A stretch of DNA of 64,000 nt from Xiphias gladius (taxonomy: Eukaryota; Chordata; Actinopteri; Istiophoriformes; Xiphiidae): positions 956,501 to 1,020,500 of the forward strand of contig NC_053416.1 in the NCBI RefSeq assembly GCF_016859285.1, written 5' to 3'. The position numbers and the translations under genes were made by a program. Of this stretch, positions 55,701 to 64,000 are shown piece after piece; position 1 is the first letter of the stretch; each line of letters begins with the position of its first letter. Below the pieces are notes generated by a model. The model did no database searches. It saw only the letters and a program-made list of their open reading frames with translations, and had not been told where the DNA came from.

Positions 55701-58640
55701 GGGGTACGGTCCGGTGCTAAAGTTTTGGGTGATAAAAGCAAAGTGAGGGTGTTTTCAAAAATAAAGCCAGGAATTATCTGATTTTATCAATTAACTGCAA
55801 GTAAAGAGAAAAAACCTAAATCAGATCAGTATTTGCTCAAACTCCCTTTGCCTTTAAACCAGCACCAGTTCTCCTCGGTCCACCTGACCTAAGTTTTCCA
55901 GGTTCCTGGCAGGTAGGTTGTTCCAGCATCTTGGAGAACCTGCCTCAGTTCTCCTGTGGATTCAGTCTGTCTCAGTGTCTTCTGTCTCTTCATTTGATCC
56001 CAGACTGAGTCCGTACAAGACACACGAAGTGCAGGTAAAATTTCTTTACAAGTTGGAAATTTAAATACATGAATTATCTGTGATCAGCTCCTGTTCTCGG
56101 TGTAGCCGTGGATGTTCAGACAAGTGTCACTGGGTCACTGTGATACCGGAGGAAACTTAAAAACGGGAAGATTCTGAATGAAGTTCTGCAGTTGGAAGTG
56201 GAGTCTTTTCCCCATGATTTCTAAGCTGGTTTGTGGACGAACTCCTCGGAAGGTGACCTGACTGAGTTTTGACTCCGGTTGCTGGAGTCGGGCCCTGAGG
56301 GTTTTCACAGTATCCTCCCTTAATCCCCTCCGTGAGCCGCGTGTCACTGCTGCTGCTGCCGGTCGTGTTGATGTTGCAGAAAAACCACAGGAACCACATC
56401 CCCCTCCCTCAAGGTGTCAACCTCTGGAATAAAACCAGACTTTAGCTAAGTATGGAGCTCTCTGATGGTACAAAAACTGGAACAGATTATACCGACCTGC
56501 CCAAATCAATTTGTACCACCCAGGTAAAGAAGAAGTAACCCAATCTATGCAACACTGATTGCTGCCGAAGTCTTACGGACCACGGCGGGTGCAGGGGTCG
56601 CTCCCCTCCTCTTCTCACGAGGAATCCACTGAAACATTTTCATCAGTTTCATCACAAATTCTGCTGCCTTTTCTATACAGCCTGAGAGTGCACGAGAAGT
56701 GAAAGACAGGACGTTAAGTGGTCATTCCTGTGAGCTCACATGCCGTATGTAAAGAGTTTTGCATGAGCTTGGCATGAATAACCACCGGGAATACTTGGAG
56801 AGACTGTTGCTCAGATTACCATTGTAAGGCGTTAGAATTCTGTAGTTTTTATAGACCGATCTGATCTGAGAAGATCGATCGCCTCAACAACTTAAAACTG
56901 GCTCTTTCACAGTGTGTCCTGGATTATTAAACTGGTTTCGTGCTCAAAAGTTGACGACCGAGATGAGAAATTTATCTCAGGACCCCGTAAAAGACATGCA
57001 TTTAATCTAATATTTCACCTTGTGCTGCTGCAGTCTGACATCGTTCAGTAAAGTTTACTCAGACACGAGATCGACATGTTAAACTAGTTCAACGTGCCAT
57101 TAACGTAAAGGGGCTATTCACTGGTACACAGACACTGACCTGTGAAGGGCAGCTGGGGTTGATGGACACACTGCTGCGTCTGTATCGAGCCACAGACACA
57201 GGACTGAAGACCGTCATCCCATCACTGAGAGAGAGAGACATCAACAACATATGGTATTCGTACAGATACAGAGAGAGAGAGAGAGTCTGTAAAGGACATA
57301 CAGAGAAGTTGCCATCGCAACAAAAACATGCAACATCATTCTCAAACAACTCTGATTATTTTCTCACTTAATTGACTGTTTGGACCATAAAATCTCCCAA
57401 AAGGTGAAAATGTCCCCCACAATTTCCTAAAGCCCACAGTGACGTCTTTGAATGCCTTGTTTCGTCCGACCAACGGTCCAAAAACCAAAGCTTTTCAGTT
57501 TACATTGACATGAAACTGAGAAAAACGGAAGATCCTTACAAATGATAAACTGGAACCTGAGAATATTTGGTATTATTGCTTCAAAAAATGACTCCAATGA
57601 TTAACTGATTATCAAAATATTTGCAGACCATTTTTCTGTCCATCGATTAATCGACTAGTTGTTGAAGCTCCAGTTTGGTCAGAACCGGGTTGTTTTGTGG
57701 ACAGAATATCTGACACCAAACAATAGCAGAGTTTAACAGGACAAAAACAAAAACCTGATTTGGTAAAAGCAGGTTTCATCTCAGCCCAAAGAACCTCAAA
57801 AAACAACCTCGGAAACAAAATCACAAGCTTCCGACTGGGCAATACAACACCATACAAAGTATTTTAACAGAAGGGAATGTGAGAAAAAACAGACCAAACC
57901 ACTTCCAAAGCTTAGATTTTATCCAATGAAGTGCTCCTTGGTTTCTCAAAAACACGCTGAATTAAACAGTGGCTTCTAGAAAATGCCCAAAACGTATTTA
58001 ATGAGATGTGTGTGGCTCCCTACAAACAAGGCAAATACAGTTGTGTGTAGGGCTGCAACTAATGATTATTTCAATATTTCCCACAGACCAAGGTGACGCC
58101 TTCGAATGTCAAGTTTTGTCTGGTCAACAGTCCAACATTCAAATATCTTTAGTATACTATCATATGTGATACAGAAAAGCATCAAATTCTCACATTTGAG
58201 AAGCTACAAACGGCAAATATTTGACATGGTTTTTTCTTTAAAATGACTACAATCATTATCTGATTATCAAAATGGTTGTTTTTAATGTTGTAGGCTGATG
58301 TATCTATCTATTATGAAAGACCATGGGAAAATCAGGCCCAATAAAAGTTTAGATTTTATGTTATTTTAGGAAGGACTGCTTGGTGTATTAAAAGGTATGC
58401 CGAATTAAACAGTGGCTCCTTTGTATTCGTAAAATGCATTTAATGAGATGCGTGTGGCTTCTTTCAAACAAGCCAAATATAAATGGAATATTTTTTGAAC
58501 GGAGTTCGGTGCTGCACCTGTGGGTGTAATACCACTGACCTGACACCGGTGATCATAGGGGCGCTGTTCGACCTGCGGAGTGCTCCGCCTCCTGCCCCGC
58601 CAGCTGCGCCTGCGCACTGGTCCACCTCCATCCGTTCCAT
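52054..58640 (-). CDS. Divergent PABIR/FAM122-family PP2A-B55 regulator
   Basis: Nine exons join in frame: 58640-58540, 57224-57140, 55300-55244, 54049-54003, 53916-53859, 53006-52942, 52840-52785, 52396-52312 and 52177-52054. They total 678 bases and 225 residues. FAM122 hallmarks appear in order: MERMEVDQCAG, LRRSNSAPMITGVSD, RYRRSSVSINPS, SPFSLTGDRLDQKRQEE (family: SP...RLHQIKQEE), NSSPSPTRRFRP, ALTPLKRKG (family: GPLKRKGE), PPKKLFVAGVTD (family: QPKRFFQGIT) and a Ser/Pro tail. Human FAM122A/PABIR1 binds B55 with its RLHQIKQEE helix and blocks PP2A-Cα with the next helix. Here the second helix is replaced by ENMEMTLRGSLQRL, and the SWEESLSLSD block is not found. Paralogue identity is unresolved. 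The acceptors at 53916 and 53006 have alternatives nearby. Confidence 0.82.
52272..52296. repeat. (GT)n microsatellite
   Basis: GT run in the last intron of the PABIR-like gene, followed by 'ttcaggtg'. Confidence 0.9.
52739..52777. repeat. (CA)n microsatellite
   Basis: CA run ending about eight bases from the donor of the 52840-52785 exon (minus strand), so in transcript sense it is a GT run just inside the intron. Confidence 0.95.
53060..53765. repeat. Degenerate minisatellite, 'tctgatctggattcagtctgaacc' type
   Basis: About 700 bases of the PABIR-like intron consist of imperfect repeats of 'tctgatctggattcagtctgaa(cc/cag)', roughly 20-25 bases per unit and often in longer paired units. Copies differ at many sites (gatcagtctaaacagtctg, ggatttagtctgaatag), so the array is old. 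Confidence 0.85.
55715..56020. mobile_element. Dispersed DNA-transposon-like repeat, copy 2
   Basis: Shares 'gtgagggtgttttcaaaaat', 'ggcaggtaggttgttccagc', 'cttggagaacctgcctcagt' and 'ctgtctcagtgtcttctgtc' with the copy at 38080-38440, in the same orientation. It sits in the intron between exons 2 and 3 of the PABIR-like gene. Confidence 0.75.
57370..57675. repeat. Copy of the 'AATCGATTAA' dispersed repeat family
   Basis: Well-preserved copy: 'tttggaccataaaatctccc', 'gccttgtttcgtccgaccaa', 'aaaaaccaaagcttttcagt', 'tccatcgattaatcgactag' and 'ttgttgaagctcca'. Confidence 0.7.
58048..58280. repeat. Copy of the 'AATCGATTAA' dispersed repeat family
   Basis: Starts 'tagggctgcaactaatgatta' and carries 'gccttcgaatgtcaagtttt', 'cacatttgagaagctaca' and 'atcattatctgattatcaaa'. 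The 3' end is incomplete. Confidence 0.7.
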
Positions 58641-59350
58641 GTTTTGGTCCGCAGGCCCGGCGGCGGCGGCGCCAGCAGCCGGCCTCCGACCCTCCAACGG
58701 CGGCGGCGGGCTTTACTCAAGCCCGGTGGAAGCCCGACCCGCAGGCCTCACGAGCAGCAAACCCAGAGCGGCCGAGTCAGCGGGCTGAACACCGAAGCTG
58801 CCCGCTCTCTACCGCATTTCCCCCCGAAAAAACACCTTATCCGAGTGTGACTGCGGGTCCGACCGACATTTAGGATCCGCAGCCGCGCTTCACTCGCTGC
58901 TGTCTCTAACGCAAATTTAATGGCTGCGTGAAAGCGAGTTAAAGTACGAACCCCGCGCAAAAACACTCGACACAAAGTTCCGTAGCCGCACAGAGTCAAA
59001 ACTCACCCGGCTGTCCCGGCTCGGCGGGGAAACTTTTCCTCGGAGTCCGCACAGGTGACGTGACTTCTGGGATTAGCCGTTGAGCTAACTTGGTTTGCAG
59101 CGAAACCTCCAGTCACAGGTCAGAAAACCGCCGAGCAGCCGTCCGCTACGGTCCAACCCGGACCGGCCACAGTCCTCGGGCGGAGGCGGTCACACGGTCC
59201 CCGAACGCGCCGAGCGGCCCTCTGGGAGAGGCCCCGGGTCACCGATAATTCACAGTTTGAAAGGTTTTTACAACATAGTCCTTCGCCAAATAGAAGTAGT
59301 TGGCCAACTGTGAAAACAGCGCCACCGCCCGGCCGCGCGCGGAACTGCAG
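58641..59350. promoter_or_regulatory. CpG-rich promoter region of the PABIR-like gene
   Basis: Sequence upstream of the minus-strand ATG at 58640-58638 is dense in CpG ('cccggcggcggcggcgccag', 'gccacagtcctcgggcggag'). The frame stays open upstream to another ATG at 58697, which would add 19 Ala/Gly-rich residues. The inner ATG is preferred because MERMEVD resembles the MxxExMELD start of FAM122 proteins. Confidence 0.5.
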
Positions 59351-59859
59351 CCGACAGACTGAGCAACGTGAACGGTGAGAAAGTGAAGCGTCGACTTTGT
59401 TTTACAGGGAATTCGCCGGGTTTCCGGACGCGGACAGCGGTTTTATTAGGATTTATTATAATTCTAACACAGAACTCATCCCCAGATACTTCTTATTGTC
59501 TAATCTGGTTTTTTCTTTCTCTCTCTCTGTTTCAAAATGGTCACAAAAAGATGTGAAAATCTAAAGAAGGGAAACAACAGCAGACACAAACTGAGCCATT
59601 TTACTTTAATGAAATGAAATAAAAGTTGTAAAAGCACCAAAAGACCGGATCCAGACCTGCATCGGATTCCAGTAGTTTTTCTGTGACCTCAGAGGATTTT
59701 CGTCCAATGGTAATTTTTTTTTTTTATTAGTTCAAATAGATTCTTGTGTTTCATAGCTCAGTTTATCGGTTTATTCAGTCAAATAAATTACGTTTTATCC
59801 TCTGAGCAGCTTAATAAAAGTATTTTTGGCATCAATGGATATATTTATTCCCTGGGTAG

Positions 59860-60190
59860 AAACTAACTGTTGTAATTATACTATTTCATTATCGATTTTT
59901 TTAAAAAAAATTCTGTTTCAATTAATACACCGATAAATGGCAGAAATTGTGGAACAGCGTCCATCATAGTTTCCCAGGGTCCAACAGCACATGTTAAAAT
60001 GCTTTGTTTTATCCCACCGACAGTCCGAGCCCCAAAAATGGGAATTTAACGGTGATGAAAAACAGGGAAAAGCAGAAACTCCCCAGTCTGGAGACGCTGG
60101 AACAGTCAAAAACCATGAGCTAAACTATCAACCAATTATAAAAACAGTTGCAGGATCATTTTCTGCCAGTGGCCTCATCGGTTAATCGAC
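59860..60190. repeat. Copy of the 'AATCGATTAA' dispersed repeat family
   Basis: Runs from 'gaaactaactgttgtaatta' through 'tgctttgttttatcccaccg' to 'ggcctcatcggttaatcga'. Confidence 0.55.
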
Positions 60191-61199
60191 CTCTGGCGTG
60201 AATGAATTACTCGAAACAGTGTCTGAGAAGGAAAAACGTTTTGTTGGAAGATCTTGGCTTTGTGAAATGCACTCACCATAAAAGTGCAGCAACATGAATA
60301 AGTTCGTGTTTTGTTCACTGTGAGTAAAAGCAGAAAGCACAGACACAAGGAAACTCCCGGCAGGAAGCTTCTCAGAAGATCCTAGAGAAGCTGGGGCCTC
60401 GATGTTCTAGGAATACGGCTGCTGTGGTGTTTTCCCTTGTTGTTGTGAATCCCCCAAATCCTCCATCTGCTTTGAGTCGTCATCTCCAAAAAATGGTGAA
60501 ACAGGACACCGGGAGGCTCGGCCTTTAACCCCTTCGGTGCCTCCAGAGGCACCAGCGTCCCCAAAACAGAGAGCAGACCGGAGGCCTGAACCAGACTCGG
60601 ACACAAACAAAACAAACATATTTCTACCGTCAGAAATGATCTAATGTCTTTCCCTTCACACTGTCTCCCGGGAGCAGAGACCGGTCGTTTTTATGCGTGT
60701 TCGTGGTTCCAGGAAGAAAACCGAGGCCGTGACCAGTAGGTTTACTCAAGCAGGGGCGGGTCCAGAAACTTTTAAAGGGGGGGGGGTCAAGTTAAAGTTC
60801 TGGTTCTTGACAATAATGAACTGATTATAACTATAAATCAACTCTAAATGTAAATAACGAACATTAACCGTTTATCACATTTAATGAACGAACGTCAGAT
60901 GAACAAGTTGAAATGCTCCGATATGAAATACCGTCAGTGAACAGCTGCTGTTGGTAACTGCGCGTGTCCTGCAGCCATGGACACACGGTGAGACGACGGG
61001 TCCCTGGACACAGACATGTAAACCCTTCCCCCCACCGAAGACCACGTCCCCCAGACTGAGAGACCTTGAGGTCAATGTGCATCTCTGTGGTTGTTTGATT
61101 CACTTTCCAACAAGAAATGTTAACAGTCACTTCATTCAGAGGTTCTGGTCCGGGGGGCCCCGAGCCCGTACCCGGTTGGCCCCCTCGGCACTGCACTGA

Positions 61200-61430
61200 T
61201 GTACAAATTTGAGGTACTTGTTCTTTACTGGAGTATTTCCATTTTAGGCTACTTTGTCCTCGTAGTCCACAACAATTCAGAGAGAACTATTGTACTTTTT
61301 ACTCCAGTTATCTGAGAACTTTAGTCACAAATTAAGGTTTTACACAGAAACCATATGATCAGCTTCTAAAATGTTACGTTATCATTAATGAAGCTTCCCA
61401 GCCGGACTTTTAAACTGCAGAAATTAAAGT
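61200..61430. repeat. Copy of the 'tacttactccac' dispersed repeat family
   Basis: 'ggagtatttccattttaggctact', 'ctattgtactttttactcca' and 'aattaaggttttacaca' match the family whose other end is seen at 16830-17212. Confidence 0.6.
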
Positions 61431-62312
61431 ACCAAACTCTGAATTTCGATACTTGCGCTGCGTGTCATTCAAAGTCGGAGGTCGGAATTTCCCCGTTGAA
61501 GTTTGCGATTTTCGAAACCATCAGGCGCCATCGGAGCACCGGGTGCGCGACGCCAGACGTAAACAAAAAACATGGCTGACCATGACAAGCTGGTGTTTGT
61601 GTTTTGTTTGCTAGAGATCAGACAGTTATAGAATCATACTATAGAAGAACTTTTGCGCAGGTAAGTTCCAGAGATTGTTTATCGTCTAGCAACCCGATAA
61701 CACCGACCTAATTTTTTCACGCTAGCGTGAATTATTTGAATTAAATACGGGCAAACGTACGCTAGGTTGGCTTTTCGTTGACGGTGGACTATTTAAAGTG
61801 CACGTCTCCACGGGCGCCGCCATTGTTGCGTGACGTCAGACCGCTGCTTTTCCATGAGGTCGGCGTGGGTGGAGTGGCCCCCGACTTTGAGCGGTGTTTT
61901 CATCGTACGTTTTCAAGGAGCCTGGAAGATCTCGACTTCCGCGTTGTCTGGAGCGCCGCATTATGAGAGCGAAAAACCAGCTAGAGCCTGACTTTCGTTT
62001 CCTGGGGAACTGTAGTTTTTTAATCATTGACTAACTCTGTTAAAATGGCGACGGGTTCAGATTCGTCGATTTTGTTTTTTTAATTTTTAGAGACTCCTTT
62101 TTTTCTGGAGCGACCAACCAAAGAGACGTAAACGAGAGCTCAGTGGTGACGACACGACGACCGAGCTAACTCTGCTGAAGAAGACTTTCAGGGGCGGTTG
62201 AAAGCTCTGACAAAATGAACTTGCAAGATTTTTTCTTGTCAAACAATAATTGAATCATATGTGAATGTATAAATGAATTGGTAAATCTGGGGGAGGGGGT
62301 GTTAGTACGTAC

Positions 62313-62363
62313 CGGGGCGGAGGGGGCCACGGTCCCTGGTGTTTGAACCACGTCTACGGCCAT
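62313..62363 (-). CDS. Possible first coding exon of an unidentified minus-strand gene
   Basis: A 51-base open stretch encodes MAVDVVQTPGTVAPSAP. It starts at an ATG with favourable context (G at -3 and +4) and ends exactly at a strong donor, G/GTACGT, in phase 0. It lies at the edge of CpG-rich DNA, as first exons often do. I do not recognise the protein. A phase-compatible acceptor exists at 60585 (ASGLLSVLGTLVPLEAPKGL follows), but no further support was found. Confidence 0.25.
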
Positions 62364-63047
62364 GTCTAACTTTTCTTCTTACTTTGTCTGTGGCGGGAAT
62401 TCGGAGCTTCGCAGAGGACACGTTGTCGCGCGTCTACTCGCCATTTAAACTACAGCCAGTAGTTTAACTAGCACCGGTACATGGGCTCCTGCGACCGGTG
62501 CCGTTAACCGTTCAAACCTCCGTCACTCCGCCGAAGCCAAGAGGTTAAAGTGGGAACAGCGGAAGGGGTGAGGAGGGGGAGGAGGAGGAGGAGGAGGAAA
62601 AGGAAAGGTCCTGCCTTCCTCCAGACGGAGCTGAACTAGTTCTAGGCCACTTTTATTTATTGTTTTTAACCAACTTTCCTCCAATGTTCCCGTAAAAAGT
62701 CCGCAGCTCGGAGCCGCGGTCGGCCCCCGCACAGCGAAGCCCGCGGGCCGCAGGGAGCCGCGGTGTGACGGACGGCGACATGTCGGAGAAAACCGGGGCC
62801 GTCTGGATGTGACTGGTGGGTGGGTAGAGCCCTCCGAGGTCCCGCCGCTGCTGGTAAACAACTGCGGGCAGGGAAGAGCTGTCTGCGGCGGCGACGCTTC
62901 GGCTCCGCTGACCCGGCAGGAAGTTTAAACCGCTTCAGTCCAGACTGTCAGAATTTCGATAAGTTTTGTGACCATGTTAAATGTGTTTTATATCAACTGT
63001 AACTGTGACAGAAGAACCTCGAACTACAACTGATGACATGGACTGCG

Positions 63048-63850
63048 ACAGACAGATAGATGGATGGATTGATTGATAAACAGATGGATGGATTGATTGA
63101 TTGATTGATAAACAGATGGATGGATGGATTGATTGATTGGTTGATAAACAGATGGATGGATTGATTGATTGATTGATAAACAGATGGATGGATGGATTGA
63201 TTGATTGATTGGTTGATAAACAGATGGATTGATTGATTGATTGATTGATAAACAGGAGGATAGATTGATTGATTGATTGATAAACAGATGGATGGACTGA
63301 TAGATGGATGGATTGATTGATAAACAGATAGATGGACTGATAGATGGATGGATTGATTGATAAACAGATGGATGGATTGATTGATAAACAGATGGATTGA
63401 TTGATTGATTGATTGATTGATAAACAGATGGATAGATTGATTGATTGATTGGTTGATAAACAGATGGATGGATGGATTGATTGATTGGTTGATAAACAGA
63501 TGGATGGACTGATAGATGGATGGATTGATAAACAGATGGATGGATGGATTGATTGATTGATTGGTTGATAAACAGATGGATGGATTGATTGATTGATTGA
63601 TTGGTTGATAAACAGATGGATGGATTGATTGATTGATTGATTGATAAACAGATGGACTGATAGATGGATGGATTGATAAACAGATGGATAGATTGATTGA
63701 TTGATTGGTAGATAGACAGATGGATGGATTGATTGATTGATTGATAAACAGAAGGATAGATTGATTGATTGATTGATAAACAGATGGGTGGACTGATAGA
63801 TGGATGGATTGATTGATAAACAGATGGATGGATTGATTGATAAACAGATG

Positions 63851-63889
<39 letters not shown>

Positions 63890-64000
63890 AAACAGATGGA
63901 TGGACTGATAGATGGATGGATTGATTGATAAACAGATAGATGGACTGATAGATGGATGGATTGATTGATAAACAGATGGATGGATTGATTGATAAACGGA
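63048..64000. repeat. GATT/GATG tandem array, continues beyond window
   Basis: About 950 bases of gatt, gatg and gata tetranucleotides punctuated by 'gataaacaga'. This gives higher units such as gataaacagatggatggatt plus variable gattgatt runs. Spacing of the 'gataaacaga' marker varies from about 24 to 50 bases. The array reaches base 64000 with no end. Confidence 0.97.

Larger units (their letters stand above)
59351..63047. other. Spacer with repeats, no firm gene
   Basis: Contains an 'AATCGATTAA' family copy (about 59860-60190), an 'agtacttg...gtactttttactcc' family copy (61200-61430) and a segment near 61460-61640 ('aaagtcggaggtcggaattt', 'aacatggctgaccatgaca') that resembles another dispersed fish repeat. 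CpG-rich DNA runs from about 62300 to 62950. One possible first exon is listed separately. Confidence 0.5.

Noticed and set aside
56577-56628. Possible extra minus-strand exon of the PABIR-like gene (WIPREKRRGATPAP)
   Set aside because: Acceptor and GTAAGA donor look good, but its 52 bases would break the frame between two phase-0 junctions, and it has no FAM122 similarity.
56680-56700. Acceptor followed by 'cctga' that would give bap18 the expected Ala-stop ending
   Set aside because: It would need a 16.6-kb intron running through the PABIR-like gene on the opposite strand. A seven-base match is easily chance.
58483-58873. Overlapping plus-strand open frames rich in Pro/Ala/Arg
   Set aside because: They are antisense to the GC-rich first exon and promoter of the PABIR-like gene. 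Composition explains the lack of stops.
61571-61630. ATG-started frame MADHDKLVFVFCLLEIRQL
   Set aside because: It stops after about 19 codons and lies in sequence resembling a dispersed repeat. No continuation was found.
61778-61966. 62-codon plus-strand frame
   Set aside because: No homology and no splice context, and it lies within repeat-like, CpG-containing DNA.

Overview
The window looks like a ray-finned (teleost) fish genome. All genes are split by GT-AG introns, CpG-rich promoters alternate with AT-rich introns full of CA/GT microsatellites, and several short dispersed repeat families typical of fish recur. The recognisable proteins read as fish versions of conserved vertebrate genes. 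No bacterial-style operons, CRISPR arrays or convincing tRNA/rRNA genes were seen.

Layout. (1) 257-18947, plus strand: the last 19 coding exons of nup98 (NUP98-NUP96 precursor). They hold the autoproteolytic domain with its His-Phe/Ser cleavage site and all of Nup96, and the reading frame closes across every junction (3,444 coding bases). (2) 18948-23972: spacer with repeats, LINE scraps and a duplicated last-exon relic. (3) 23973-30755, minus strand: a seven-exon gene for an N-terminal pyrin domain, a charged linker, two tandem OB-fold-like exons that resemble a HIN domain, and a C-terminal module. This is the architecture of AIM2/IFI16-type DNA sensors (PYHIN family), which is classically described only in mammals; it is the main discovery of the window. 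(4) 33138-36037, minus: rnasek (ribonuclease kappa). (5) 36587-40071, plus: bap18 (C17orf49 homologue), head to head with rnasek across a 549-base CpG-rich gap. Its last recognised exon runs into a 2.25-kb array with an 11-bp unit and a ~74-bp higher-order period. (6) 42350-52053: about 9.7 kb of repeat-rich DNA with no supported gene. (7) 52054-58640, minus: a divergent PABIR/FAM122-family gene (PP2A-B55 regulator) with nine coding exons, whose frame also closes. (8) 58641-64000: CpG-rich promoter sequence, dispersed repeats, one possible first exon on the minus strand, and a GATT/GATG tandem array that runs off the end of the window.

Functionally the genes are mostly unrelated neighbours: a nuclear-pore scaffold, a candidate innate immune nucleic-acid sensor, a small membrane nuclease, a chromatin-complex subunit and a phosphatase regulator. 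rnasek and bap18 probably share a promoter. nup98 and the pyrin/HIN-like gene converge tail to tail, and so do bap18 and the PABIR-like gene. Exon borders were set by hand from splice consensus, reading phase and remembered family sequences. No alignment or database search was run.
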